Assembly (NCBI GenBank): GCA_018664745.1
Contig: JABJNS010000135.1
Location: forward strand, 1 to 14,845
Length of the DNA stretch: 14,845 nt
Direction: 5' to 3'
Source: Flavobacteriales bacterium
Lineage (GTDB): Bacteria; Bacteroidota; Bacteroidia; Flavobacteriales; BACL11
The notes under the pieces were generated by a model. The model was not told where the DNA came from, did not search any database, and saw only the letters and a list, made by a program, of their open reading frames with translations. Shown one piece after another: positions 1-8,513 of the stretch; position 1 is the first letter of the stretch, and every line of letters begins with the position of its first letter. The translations under genes and the position numbers were made by a program.

Positions 1-51
1 CCTCACTTGGAAACTTTAAGAATGAAACTAGGACTTGATCCTGATTATTAA
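1..51 (+). CDS. C-terminal tail of an unidentified upstream gene (partial)
   Basis: The first frame is open from the left edge and ends with TAA at 49-51. It encodes sixteen residues ending in RMKLGLDPDY. The tail lies 16 nt upstream of the M16 peptidase start on the same strand, and no promoter motif is visible between them, so the two are probably co-transcribed. Sixteen residues are too few to name a family. The call rests only on the open frame at the edge, the in-frame stop and the short gap to the next gene. Confidence 0.45.
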   Translation, partial: PHLETLRMKLGLDPDY

Positions 52-67
52 TAGATAAATAAATAAA

Positions 68-3004
68 ATGAATATGAAACCAAAACAAATCTTAACCATT
101 GTGCTGATAGTAGCTGCAGGAATCTATTTCGCAATAAACGCTAAAGAACAAATGAATAAAATTGAAAATAATTATGAAACGGCAGCAAATGATCCGTTAA
201 AAGCAAGAGTTTATACTTTGGATAATGGACTTAAAGTATACTTAACTGCTTATGCTGATGCTCCAAGAGTACAAACAAATATTGCTGTGCGTGCTGGAAG
301 TAAAAATGATCCTGCTGATGCAACAGGTTTAGCGCATTACTTGGAGCATATGCTATTTAAAGGAACAGATATTTATGGTTCTTTGGATTTTGAAAAAGAA
401 GCACCAATGTTAGATAAGATTGAGGCTCTTTATGAAGAGTATCGTACGATTGATATGGATGATACTGAAAATAGAGAAAGAGTGTGGAGACAAATTGATT
501 CTATTTCGGGTGAGGCTGCAAAGTTAGCAATAGCAAATGAATATGATAAGATGGTTAGTGGGTTAGGAGCAAAAGGAACGAATGCTTATACCTCTAATGA
601 AAAAACAGTTTATATTAATGATATTCCTTCTAATCAAATTGAAAAATGGTTAAAGTTAGAAGCAGAGCGTTTTCGTTATCCTGTGTTTAGGTTGTTTCAT
701 ACTGAGTTAGAGGCTGTATATGAAGAAAAGAATATTAGTTTAGATAATGATGGGCGTAAAATGTTTGAAGCCTTATTTAATGGTTTGTTCCCAACACATC
801 AATACGGGCAGCAAACAACAATTGGTACAGTTGAACATTTAAAAAACCCTTCTTTAACTGAAATCAGAAAATATTTTAACAAATACTATGTGCCAAATAA
901 TATGGCAATGTGTCTTTCAGGTGATTTTGATTATGATGAAACAATTAACTTAATCAATAAATACTGGGGAAGTTTTGAAAGAAAGGAAGACCCTACTTTT
1001 GAAGTAATTAAAGAATCCCCAATTGCTGAGCCAGTTTATGCTGAAGTGTACGGACCTGAAGCTGAAAGACTTTATATTGGTTTTCGTTTTGATGGTGCAA
1101 ATTCTGAGGATGCAAAAATGCTGACTATGATGGATATGGTGCTTTCTAATTCTGCAGCAGGGCTTATTGACTTGAATTTAAATCAAGCACAAGAATTAAT
1201 TGGTGGGGGTTGTTTCCCTTATGTGTTAGAGGATTATTCTATGCACGGATTTTATGGTAGCCCAAAACAAGGACAAACTTTAGAATCAGTAAAAGACTTA
1301 TTGTTAGCGCAAATTGAGGAGGTAAAAGCAGGTAATTTCCCTGACTGGTTAGTGGATGCTATTATTTCTGATTTGAAATTAAATCAGATTAAGAAATTAG
1401 AAAGTAATAGTGGTAGAGCAAATGAGTTTGTTGACGCCTTTACTTTAGGTATTTCTTGGGAAGATCATCAAAATGAAATGGCTGAGTTAGAAAAAGTAAC
1501 TAAGCAAGATATTATTGATTTTGCAAATGCTAAGTATGCTCATAATTTTGTTGTAGTTTACAAGAGAACTGGTGAAGATAAATCAGTGATTAAAGTAACA
1601 AAACCTGCTATTACTCCAGTATCTGTTAATCGTGAGGATCAATCTCAATTTTTAGTAAGTCTATTGGGTGAAGAAGTGCCTGATGTAGAGCCAGTATTCT
1701 TGGATTTTGAAAATGATATTGAAAAAACTACTGTTGGTGATGTTGATTTAATCTACAAAGAGAATACTGAAAATGAGAGGTTCAAATTGAATTATATTTT
1801 GGATATGGGGAAAGACCATGACAATAGATTAAAACTAGCAGTAGATTATTTAAAATATTTAGGTACTGCTGATATGACTCCTGCTCAAAAAGAAGAAGAG
1901 TTTTATAAATTAGGTTGCGAACTTTCAGTAAATTGCAGTGATGATAAAATTCAAGTTACTTTAAGCGGATTAGCAAACAACTTTAACGAGTCGGTTGCAC
2001 TTTTTGAAACAATCCTAGCGGGTGCAGTGGCTGATGAACAGGCACTTGTAGATTTAAAAATGAGTGTATTGAAAAAGAGAGGAGATGCTAAATTAAACAA
2101 GCAAGTAATCCTTTGGAGGGCTATGGGGAACTATGCTAAATATGGAGCTAACTCTTCATTTATGAATATTTTATCTGAAGAAGAATTAAATAATGTTACT
2201 TCTGCTGAATTGTTGGATTTAATTCATAACCTAACTTCTTACGAGCATAGAATTTTATATTACGGACCAGATGAAATGGTAGCTGTGGAAGATAAGTTAA
2301 CTGCTTTGCATGTTAACAATACAGCACTTAAAGCTATTCCTGCTAAAAAAGAATTTATTGAAAATGCAATGGACAAGCCTTTAGTTTATGTTGTTGATTA
2401 TGACATGAAGCAAGCTGAAGTTATGATGTTAGCAAAAGGAAATAAATTGAATATGGATAAGTATGCAATCATCAAATATCATAATGAATATTTTGGTGGT
2501 GGAATGAGTTCAATTGTTTTTCAAGAAATGAGAGAGTCTAAAGCTTTAGCTTATTCAGTTTATAGTACTTATACTGTACCTACTGATGCAGATGAATCAC
2601 ATTACTTAATGAGTTATATAGGTACGCAAGCGGATAAATTATCAGATGCTATGGTAGGAATGACTGAACTGTTAAATGTAATGCCAGAGGCTGAAGCAAA
2701 TATGAATAATGCTAAAGAAGGAATTGAACAGAAAATAAGAACAGAAAGGTTAACAAAATCTAAAGTGCTTTCAGAATATGAAAAGGCGCAAAAGTTGGGT
2801 GTTGATTATGATATCAGAAAAGATGTTTATGAGGGAGTACAGTCTTTTGATATGAGTAGTTTAAGAGAATTTCATAATTCTCATATTGCTAATGGTACAA
2901 GAGTTGTAATGGTTTTAGGTTCTAAAGATGATTTAGACTTAGAAGTGTTAAAGCAGTATGGTGAAATAAAACACTTGACTTTAGAGGATGTATTTGGTTA
3001 CTAA
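68..3004 (+). CDS. Membrane-anchored M16 (pitrilysin/insulinase-like) zinc metallopeptidase
   Basis: This is a 978-residue two-half M16 peptidase, predicted to degrade peptides in the periplasm. Residues 7-24 form one hydrophobic segment after a basic N-terminus, which reads as a signal anchor or an uncleaved signal. The inverted zinc motif HYLEH is at 90-94 (H90, E93, H94), with E93 as the catalytic base. The third ligand should lie in ELEAVYEE (213-220), with E220 matching the usual spacing pattern of two glutamates seven apart. The gap from H94 to E220 is 126 residues against about 76 in mitochondrial processing peptidase, because a charged, helical-looking insertion occupies about 108-165. 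The C-terminal half has the family's glycine-rich turn GGGMSS (810-815) and the R822/Y829 pair in the MRESKALAY stretch that contacts substrate in pitrilysin-type enzymes. Full-length single-chain M16 enzymes of about 950 residues are normal. An alternative ATG lies two codons downstream (74). Icd follows after 44 nt. The substrate is unknown. Confidence 0.93.
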   Translation: MNMKPKQILTIVLIVAAGIYFAINAKEQMNKIENNYETAANDPLKARVYTLDNGLKVYLTAYADAPRVQTNIAVRAGSKNDPADATGLAHYLEHMLFKGTDIYGSLDFEKEAPMLDKIEALYEEYRTIDMDDTENRERVWRQIDSISGEAAKLAIANEYDKMVSGLGAKGTNAYTSNEKTVYINDIPSNQIEKWLKLEAERFRYPVFRLFHTELEAVYEEKNISLDNDGRKMFEALFNGLFPTHQYGQQTTIGTVEHLKNPSLTEIRKYFNKYYVPNNMAMCLSGDFDYDETINLINKYWGSFERKEDPTFEVIKESPIAEPVYAEVYGPEAERLYIGFRFDGANSEDAKMLTMMDMVLSNSAAGLIDLNLNQAQELIGGGCFPYVLEDYSMHGFYGSPKQGQTLESVKDLLLAQIEEVKAGNFPDWLVDAIISDLKLNQIKKLESNSGRANEFVDAFTLGISWEDHQNEMAELEKVTKQDIIDFANAKYAHNFVVVYKRTGEDKSVIKVTKPAITPVSVNREDQSQFLVSLLGEEVPDVEPVFLDFENDIEKTTVGDVDLIYKENTENERFKLNYILDMGKDHDNRLKLAVDYLKYLGTADMTPAQKEEEFYKLGCELSVNCSDDKIQVTLSGLANNFNESVALFETILAGAVADEQALVDLKMSVLKKRGDAKLNKQVILWRAMGNYAKYGANSSFMNILSEEELNNVTSAELLDLIHNLTSYEHRILYYGPDEMVAVEDKLTALHVNNTALKAIPAKKEFIENAMDKPLVYVVDYDMKQAEVMMLAKGNKLNMDKYAIIKYHNEYFGGGMSSIVFQEMRESKALAYSVYSTYTVPTDADESHYLMSYIGTQADKLSDAMVGMTELLNVMPEAEANMNNAKEGIEQKIRTERLTKSKVLSEYEKAQKLGVDYDIRKDVYEGVQSFDMSSLREFHNSHIANGTRVVMVLGSKDDLDLEVLKQYGEIKHLTLEDVFGY

Positions 3005-3008
3005 TTTT

Positions 3009-3016
3009 TAAGTTTG
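3009..3016 (+). promoter_or_regulatory. Candidate Bacteroidota -7 promoter element upstream of icd
   Basis: TAAGTTTG matches the Bacteroidota -7 consensus TAnnTTTG exactly. It would place a transcription start near 3023, about 25 nt before the icd ATG at 3049. No good -33 TTG is seen at the usual spacing of about 20 nt, so this is a candidate only. If real, icd can be transcribed independently of the upstream peptidase gene. Confidence 0.4.
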
Positions 3017-3048
3017 CAACCTTTTTAAAATTTAGAAAAAATAGAAGA

Positions 3049-5277
3049 ATGAGTAATCAGATTTCAAAGATAATATATACTAAAACGGATGAGGCGCCAA
3101 TGTTGGCAACTCATTCTTTATTACCAATTGTTAATGCATTTACAGCTAAAGCTGGTGTAAATGTAGAAACAAAAGACATATCATTAGCGGCAAGAGTACT
3201 TTCTGCTTTTCCAGAATATTTAAAAGAAGAGCAAAGAGTAAATGATGCTTTAGCAGAATTAAATGGGCTAGTGAAAAAGCCAGAGGCAAACATTATTAAA
3301 TTGCCTAATATTTCTGCTTCAGTTCCGCAACTGATTGCTGTAATTGAAGAGTTGCAAGGAAAAGGATATTCAATTCCTTCTTATCCTGATGCACCTGAAA
3401 ATGCAAAGGATGAGGATGTAAAATCACGATACGACAAAATTAAAGGGTCGGCTGTAAATCCTGTGTTGCGTGAAGGTAATTCTGATAGAAGAGCGCCAAA
3501 GGCGGTAAAGAATTATGCAAAAGTAAATCCTCATTCTATGGGGGAGTGGAAGTCAACTTCTAAGTCGCATGTAGCTACAATGTCTGAAGGAGATTTCTTT
3601 CATAATGAAAAATCAGTATGTGTTGAAAATGCTACTAATGTAAAAATAGAATTATTTGCTGCTGATGGAGAGGTTGCAATGCTAAAGGCAAATACTCCTC
3701 TTTTAGCTAAGGAAATTATTGATTCATCTGTGATGAGCAAGAAAGCTTTGTTGTCATTTTTAGAGCATGAAATTAATGATGCTAAACAAAGCGGAATACT
3801 ACTTTCTCTGCACATGAAAGCAACAATGATGAAGGTTTCTGACCCAATTATTTTTGCTCATGTTGTGCGTGTTTTCTTTAAAGAGTTAGTTGAAAAGCAT
3901 GAGGCTACTTTTATTGAATTAGGAGTAGATTTTAAAAATGGTTTTGGTGATTTAATCAGTAAATTACAAAATACTTCAGCAGAAAAAAGAGCTGAGATTG
4001 AAGCTGATATTGCTTTAGCGTTTGAAAATAATGCAAACTTAGCAATGGTAGATTCTGACAAAGGAATTACGAACTTACATGTTCCTTCTGATGTTATTAT
4101 TGATGCTTCTATGCCGGCTATGATTCGTACTTCTGGTCAGATGTGGAATAGAGATAACAAAACGGAAGATACAAAGGCAATTATACCTGATAGTTCATAT
4201 GCAAGTATTTATAGTGCAACTATTGATTTCTGTAAAGAAAATGGAGCTTTTGATCCTACTACTATGGGAACAGTTCCTAATGTTGGGCTTATGGCTCAAA
4301 AAGCTGAAGAGTACGGTTCACATGATAAAACATTTGAAATTCAAAAATCAGGAATTGTAAAAGTAAGTGATTCTGAAGGGAATATCTTACTTGAACATAC
4401 AGTTGAAGAAGGTGATATTTGGAGAATGTGCCAAACAAAAGATGAGCCAATTAAGGATTGGGTGAAGCTTGCCGTAAATAGAGCAAAAGCTACTGAATGG
4501 CCAGCTATTTTTTGGTTGAATAAGGATAGAGCCCATGATGCTGAGGTTATTAAAAAAGTAAATTCTTACTTAAAGGATTATGATACTGCAGGATTAGATA
4601 TTCAAATTTTAGATCCTTATGCTGCTTGTCAGTTTACACTTAAGCGTGTGAAAAATGGTGAGAATACTATTTCTGTTACTGGAAATGTATTGAGGGATTA
4701 CTTAACAGATTTATTCCCAATTTTGGAATTGGGTACTTCTGCAAAAATGCTTTCTATCGTTCCGTTAATGAATGGTGGTGGTTTGTTCGAAACAGGTGCT
4801 GGAGGTTCTGCTCCAAAACATGTTCAGCAATTCACAAAGGAAGGGCATTTAAGATGGGATTCATTGGGTGAGTTTATGGCAATTGTTGTTTCATTAGAGC
4901 ATTTGGCTGAGGTGAATGATAATCCTAAAGCAAAAATATTAGCTGATACTTTGGATACTGCAATTGAAAGTTTGTTGAAGAATGGAAAATCGCCAATGCG
5001 TAAGGTAGGGCAGTTGGATAACAGAGGTTCACATTTCTATTTAGCAATGTATTGGGCAAATGGTTTAGCTAAACAAACTGAAGATGCAACTTTAAAAGCA
5101 ACATTCGAAACTGTGGCTGCTGATATGAAAGCTCAAGAGGATGAGATTATGTTTGAACTGAATAATGCACAAGGAAAAGTTGAAGATGTAAAAGGGTATT
5201 ATTTTCCTGATGAAGCAACAACTTTTGCAGCTATGCGACCAAGTACTACCTTAAATACTATTGTAGATAATATATAG
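3049..5277 (+). CDS. icd: Isocitrate dehydrogenase, NADP-dependent, monomeric type
   Basis: This 742-residue cytosolic TCA-cycle enzyme oxidatively decarboxylates isocitrate to 2-oxoglutarate with NADP+ and Mg2+/Mn2+. The length and the full set of landmarks fit the monomeric family, which is unrelated in length to the dimeric enzyme of about 415 residues. By family knowledge of the Azotobacter vinelandii enzyme, numbered two lower, the active-site residues are all present: S134 (in GSAVNP), K257 (in HMKATMM), D352, Y422, D550 and D554 (in LRDYLTD). The NADP 2'-phosphate contacts are H591 (in APKHVQQ), R602 and R651. The substrate loop REGNSDRR is at 141-148 and NRDNKTEDTKAIIPDSSY lies in the middle of the protein. 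There is no signal peptide. The gene lies 44 nt after the peptidase gene but may have its own promoter (3009-3016). It ends before a repeat and a bidirectional terminator. Confidence 0.98.
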   Translation: MSNQISKIIYTKTDEAPMLATHSLLPIVNAFTAKAGVNVETKDISLAARVLSAFPEYLKEEQRVNDALAELNGLVKKPEANIIKLPNISASVPQLIAVIEELQGKGYSIPSYPDAPENAKDEDVKSRYDKIKGSAVNPVLREGNSDRRAPKAVKNYAKVNPHSMGEWKSTSKSHVATMSEGDFFHNEKSVCVENATNVKIELFAADGEVAMLKANTPLLAKEIIDSSVMSKKALLSFLEHEINDAKQSGILLSLHMKATMMKVSDPIIFAHVVRVFFKELVEKHEATFIELGVDFKNGFGDLISKLQNTSAEKRAEIEADIALAFENNANLAMVDSDKGITNLHVPSDVIIDASMPAMIRTSGQMWNRDNKTEDTKAIIPDSSYASIYSATIDFCKENGAFDPTTMGTVPNVGLMAQKAEEYGSHDKTFEIQKSGIVKVSDSEGNILLEHTVEEGDIWRMCQTKDEPIKDWVKLAVNRAKATEWPAIFWLNKDRAHDAEVIKKVNSYLKDYDTAGLDIQILDPYAACQFTLKRVKNGENTISVTGNVLRDYLTDLFPILELGTSAKMLSIVPLMNGGGLFETGAGGSAPKHVQQFTKEGHLRWDSLGEFMAIVVSLEHLAEVNDNPKAKILADTLDTAIESLLKNGKSPMRKVGQLDNRGSHFYLAMYWANGLAKQTEDATLKATFETVAADMKAQEDEIMFELNNAQGKVEDVKGYYFPDEATTFAAMRPSTTLNTIVDNI

Positions 5278-5289
5278 ATGACTAATAAA

Positions 5290-5379
5290 GTCATGCTGAA
5301 CTTGATTAACTTTGTTGAGCCTAAAGGTTTCAGTATCTATATTACATATATTAAGATTCTGAATTAAATTCAGAATGAC
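5290..5379. repeat. Pair of oppositely oriented palindromic units (REP/REPIN-like)
   Basis: Two related units sit between the convergent genes. The right unit (5354-5379) contains a perfect inverted repeat, ATTCTGAATT at 5356-5365 and AATTCAGAAT at 5367-5376 around one A, and it ends in GAATGAC. The left unit (5290-5338) starts GTCATGCTGAA and ends TTTCAGTATCT, which is the same pattern in the opposite direction but with a longer, degenerate core. The outer arms (5290-5300 and 5369-5379) are complementary at 10 of 11 positions, and the inner ends (5328-5338 and 5354-5364) are also largely complementary. The whole could therefore fold as one long hairpin. Short palindromes with a CTGAA/TTCAG core are, as I recall, common dispersed intergenic elements in this phylum. 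Only this copy is visible in the window. Confidence 0.7.
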
Positions 5380-5388
5380 ATAAAAGAT

Positions 5389-5418
5389 AAAAAAGCCGAG
5401 CTTTTGCTCGGTTTTTTT
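5389..5418. terminator. Bidirectional intrinsic terminator between convergent units
   Basis: The stem CCGAGC (5396-5401) pairs with GCTCGG (5406-5411) around a TTTT loop. A G-T wobble and six A-T pairs extend it (A5389-A5394 with T5413-T5418). Read on either strand, a GC-rich hairpin is followed by a U tract. It therefore ends the icd transcript from the left and the minus-strand operon from the right, only a few bases after the helicase stop at 5421-5423. Confidence 0.93.
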
Positions 5419-5420
5419 AT

Positions 5421-6821
5421 TTAAAAAAACTCTTGCTTAAAATTAATCAAGTATAACTTTTTACTTGCTCTAGTCATAGCAGTGTACAACCATCTTAGGT
5501 AGGATTTGTCTAGCATATCTTCAGTAAAATAACCTAAATCTACAAATACATTTTCCCATTGTCCTCCTTGTGATTTATGGCAGGTAATGGCATAGGCGAA
5601 TTTTATTTGCAAGGCATTGAAGAATTCGTCTTCCTTAATTTTTTTGTTTATTTCCTTTTGTCCTTTGTAGTCCAAACCAACTTCTTGGTAAAGTTGTTTG
5701 TATTGGTCGTAGGTTATTGCAGGGCTTTCGCTTGTTAAGGTGTCTAAAAGTAATATTACATCCAATTCCTTTTCATCAGGATAATCTACCATTTGTACAC
5801 TTGCTTTAGCAAAACGGAAACCATAGCGTTCAATCGTTTCTTTTATTTTAACAACTTCAACAATATCCCCATTGGCAATAAATCCTGCTTTGCTGCTGTC
5901 ATCTAGCCAAAAATAATTATTTCGCACAACCATCAGCATATCTCCAGTTGAGATTTCATTTTCTTGCCACCTAATTTTGGCTCTTATCTGCTGGTTGTAT
6001 TGGTTAGCTCTTTTGTTAGATCGGCAAAGTACAGTGGTAGCATTTACTCCTTCATTGCTGTATGCTGTTTCCAATGCATCTTGTAAATCCTCACCAGTAT
6101 TCAGGCGAACAACTTCTGCATTTGTTGCTAATTTAGGATAGGAATAATCATTAGTTGCAATTCTATTCCTAAGGTCAGTAGCGTTTTCTAGGATTAAAGA
6201 ATCTTCCTTTTGCCTAACCACTTGGGTAAGTTCCTTGCAGATAACTTGTTTGCTATAATTCAGCTCTAGTTTATCTTCATCTAAAGCAGGGCTAATATCC
6301 AAATGAACAGGAGGGAGCTGAGCAGTATCACCAATTAAAATAAGTTTACAATCTTGTCCTTCATATACATATTCAATCAAATCATCCAAGAGGGAGCGAT
6401 TTCCAAATCCTTTGTCTGAATTTTCAGGAATCATTGAGGCTTCATCTACTATAAATATAGTGTTGCTGTGGGTGTTTTCTTTAAGTGTGATAAAGGTGTT
6501 TCCACTCTTATTGGTTCTTATCCAGTAAATCTTTTTGTGTATTGTGCTTGCTGATTTTTTAGAATATTTTCCTAGAACTTTTGCGGCCCTTCCTGTTGGT
6601 GCCATCAGTACGGAACGCTTCCCTAAAATTGGTAAAGATTTTACTAAAGTAGAAACTAGAGTAGTTTTACCAGTTCCTGCATAACCCTTTAGTATAAAAA
6701 TACTCCTGTTTCCTATAGTGCTAACAAAATCAGCAATATCAGTGATGAGTTCATCTTGTTCTGAAGTGGGAGTGAACGGGAAATGGAGTCTTAGTTTTTC
6801 TTGTAGTTTCTTGCTTTTCAT
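5421..6821 (-). CDS. RecD-like SF1B ATP-dependent DNA helicase
   Basis: This 466-residue superfamily 1 helicase resembles the motor part of RecD/RecD2 and phage Dda, and probably translocates 5' to 3' on single-stranded DNA in repair or recombination. Motifs in order: Walker A GYAGTGKTT (46-54), motif Ia APTGRAAKVL (74-83), Walker B FIVDEASM (123-130), motif III LIGDTAQLPPV (162-172), motif IV QVVRQ (200-204), the UvrD_C_2-type stretch ITCHKSQGGQW (412-422) and motif VI YTAMTRA (446-452). It lacks the N-terminal domains of full RecD2 (over 700 residues), and no recB or recC is nearby, so it should not be called recD. The start ATG (6819-6821) shares one base with the murB stop (TAATG), which implies coupled translation as the last gene of the operon. 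It ends at the shared terminator. Confidence 0.93.
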   Translation of the reverse strand: MKSKKLQEKLRLHFPFTPTSEQDELITDIADFVSTIGNRSIFILKGYAGTGKTTLVSTLVKSLPILGKRSVLMAPTGRAAKVLGKYSKKSASTIHKKIYWIRTNKSGNTFITLKENTHSNTIFIVDEASMIPENSDKGFGNRSLLDDLIEYVYEGQDCKLILIGDTAQLPPVHLDISPALDEDKLELNYSKQVICKELTQVVRQKEDSLILENATDLRNRIATNDYSYPKLATNAEVVRLNTGEDLQDALETAYSNEGVNATTVLCRSNKRANQYNQQIRAKIRWQENEISTGDMLMVVRNNYFWLDDSSKAGFIANGDIVEVVKIKETIERYGFRFAKASVQMVDYPDEKELDVILLLDTLTSESPAITYDQYKQLYQEVGLDYKGQKEINKKIKEDEFFNALQIKFAYAITCHKSQGGQWENVFVDLGYFTEDMLDKSYLRWLYTAMTRASKKLYLINFKQEFF

Positions 6822-7837
6822 TACAAGATATTTACTTCAGGATCTAAATTTATTCCGTATTTATCCTTTACTCTTTGTTGTACTTCTTTTGCTAAATTAA
6901 TGATGTCAGTTCCGCTAGCATTTCCGTAATTTACTAAAACTAAGGCTTGGTTTTTGTGTACGCCAGCATCTGCTTTTCGGTAGCCTTTTAGTCCTGCATT
7001 GTCAATAAGCCATCCAGCAGCAATTTTGGTTTTGCTTTCTGAAATTGTATAGCCTACCATTTCTGGGAATTCTTTTTTCAGTTTCTCAAACTCACTCGTT
7101 TCAATAATAGGATTTTTAAAGAAACTTCCACTATTCCCTAATACTTTTGGGTCAGGTAATTTACTGCTCCTTATGTTAATTACAGCCTGTGCAATACTTG
7201 AAGGAGAAGCTTCTTTTTTAAGGAGTTTTAGCTCCTCAGTTATTGCGCCATATTTAATGTTGTTTAGTGGTGTTTTACTGAGTTGGTATACTACTTGAGT
7301 AATAACTACTTTCCCTTTTAGTTCTTCTTTAAAAATAGAATTTCTATACCCAAACTTACATTCTTTATTTGTGATTTCTTTTTTTGTACCCGTTTCAATT
7401 TCAATATAACTAACTTTTGTTATTACATCTTTTACTTCTGTGCCATAAGCACCAATATTTTGCATAGGTGAAGCCCCAATTAATCCTGGAATTAATGCTA
7501 AATTTTCTATTCCTGAGAGATTTTGATTGATACTCCACAAAACAAAGTCGTGCCAAACCTCTCCAGCACCCACAGTAATACTTACACTTTGTTCGTCCTC
7601 ATAAGCTATATCAATTCCTTTTATATCATTAGCTAACACTATTCCTTCAAAATCTTGTGTAAGTAAAATATTACTTCCTCCTCCTAAAATAAAAAGAGGC
7701 TCGGTTTTACAAATTTTATTTCTTAATAGTGCTATTAATTCAGATTCAGAACTAAAGCTTGCAAAATATTTTGCACTTGCATCTATACCAAAAGTATTAT
7801 GATTTTTTAGGCAGTAATCTTCTTGAATATTACTCAT
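6821..7837 (-). CDS. murB: UDP-N-acetylenolpyruvoylglucosamine reductase
   Basis: This cytosolic FAD enzyme of peptidoglycan synthesis reduces UDP-GlcNAc-enolpyruvate to UDP-MurNAc with NADPH. At 338 residues it is close to the E. coli type I enzyme. The FAD-binding half shows NTFGID (14-19), the GGGSN loop (52-56), and the long conserved IPGLIGASPMQNIGAYG (116-132). Catalytic residues by family knowledge are present: R165 in YRNSIFK, the proton-donor serine S238 in GNSGSFFKNP (234-243) and E334 in DPEV near the C-terminus. The type I tyrosine-loop residue is likely Y196 (KYGAITEEL). The ATG (7835-7837) lies inside the end of ftsE, giving an 8-nt overlap ATGAGTAA, and the stop overlaps the helicase start by one base. 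No defect is visible. Confidence 0.97.
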   Translation of the reverse strand: MSNIQEDYCLKNHNTFGIDASAKYFASFSSESELIALLRNKICKTEPLFILGGGSNILLTQDFEGIVLANDIKGIDIAYEDEQSVSITVGAGEVWHDFVLWSINQNLSGIENLALIPGLIGASPMQNIGAYGTEVKDVITKVSYIEIETGTKKEITNKECKFGYRNSIFKEELKGKVVITQVVYQLSKTPLNNIKYGAITEELKLLKKEASPSSIAQAVINIRSSKLPDPKVLGNSGSFFKNPIIETSEFEKLKKEFPEMVGYTISESKTKIAAGWLIDNAGLKGYRKADAGVHKNQALVLVNYGNASGTDIINLAKEVQQRVKDKYGINLDPEVNIL

Positions 7838-8513
7838 GATCCATTACAATTTCACTTATTTTCTGATTTGCACATTGTAGGGTTCTTGCCTTGTATTTTT
7901 TTATGATTGAATAATCGTGTGTCGCAATTAAAATAGTAGTACCTTTTGCATTAATTTCTTGCAATAATTCAATTATTTTATTTGATTTTTCAGGGTCAAG
8001 ATTACCTGTTGGTTCATCTGCTAAAATAATTTCAGGGTTATTTAAAAGTGAACGAGCAATAGCTGCTCTTTGTTGTTCTCCTCCTGATAATGCATAGGGC
8101 ATTTTATCTTTTACATCATTAAGGTGTACACTTTTCAATACTTCATTTATTCGGTCACTAATTTTTGTTTTATCTTTCCATCCTGTAGCTTTTAGTACAA
8201 AGGATAAGTTTTCAAAAACATTCCTGTCAGATAATAATTGAAAATCTTGAAATACAATCCCTAGTTTTCTTCTTAAATTTGGAATCTCTTTTGCTTTAAT
8301 CTTATTGAGGTCAATTTCAGTAAGTGATATGTTTCCAGCACTTACTTTTAGTTCCCCATACAATGCTTTTAGCAATGAACTTTTTCCACTACCTGTTTCA
8401 CCAATCAAATATAAAAAATCTCCAGCATTTACTTTTAAGGTAATATTACTAAATACTTGATGATTCATTTGGTGAATGTCTACACCTTCCAGATTGATGA
8501 TTGGTTTATTCAT
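7830..8513 (-). CDS. ftsE: Cell-division ABC transporter ATP-binding protein FtsE
   Basis: This ABC ATPase is likely the cytosolic half of FtsEX, which signals from the divisome across the inner membrane to activate peptidoglycan hydrolases. From the start chosen here it has 227 residues, the usual FtsE length. Motifs: Walker A GETGSGKSS (38-46), Q-loop VFQDFQLL (87-94, typical of FtsE), signature LSGGEQQ (142-148), Walker B with DEPTGNLD (166-173) and the switch histidine H199 (ATHD). An ATG at 8543 extends the frame by ten residues, but the ATG at 8511-8513 overlaps the preceding gene by 8 nt (ATGAATAA). That copies the ftsE/murB junction exactly, and it begins the normal FtsE N-terminus (MNKPIINLEG). 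FtsX is not adjacent. A LolD-type or other lipoprotein-exporter ATPase is the main alternative. Confidence 0.88.
   Translation of the reverse strand: MNKPIINLEGVDIHQMNHQVFSNITLKVNAGDFLYLIGETGSGKSSLLKALYGELKVSAGNISLTEIDLNKIKAKEIPNLRRKLGIVFQDFQLLSDRNVFENLSFVLKATGWKDKTKISDRINEVLKSVHLNDVKDKMPYALSGGEQQRAAIARSLLNNPEIILADEPTGNLDPEKSNKIIELLQEINAKGTTILIATHDYSIIKKYKARTLQCANQKISEIVMDHE

Noticed and set aside
3111..4061. Three minus-strand open frames of 60-71 codons inside icd
   Set aside because: They lie antisense within an unmistakable conserved enzyme gene and show no recognisable domains. They look like shadows of its codon pattern.
6718..6900. Plus-strand 60-codon open frame across the murB/helicase junction
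   Set aside because: It is antisense to the conserved N-terminus of the helicase and the C-terminus of MurB, with low-complexity composition.
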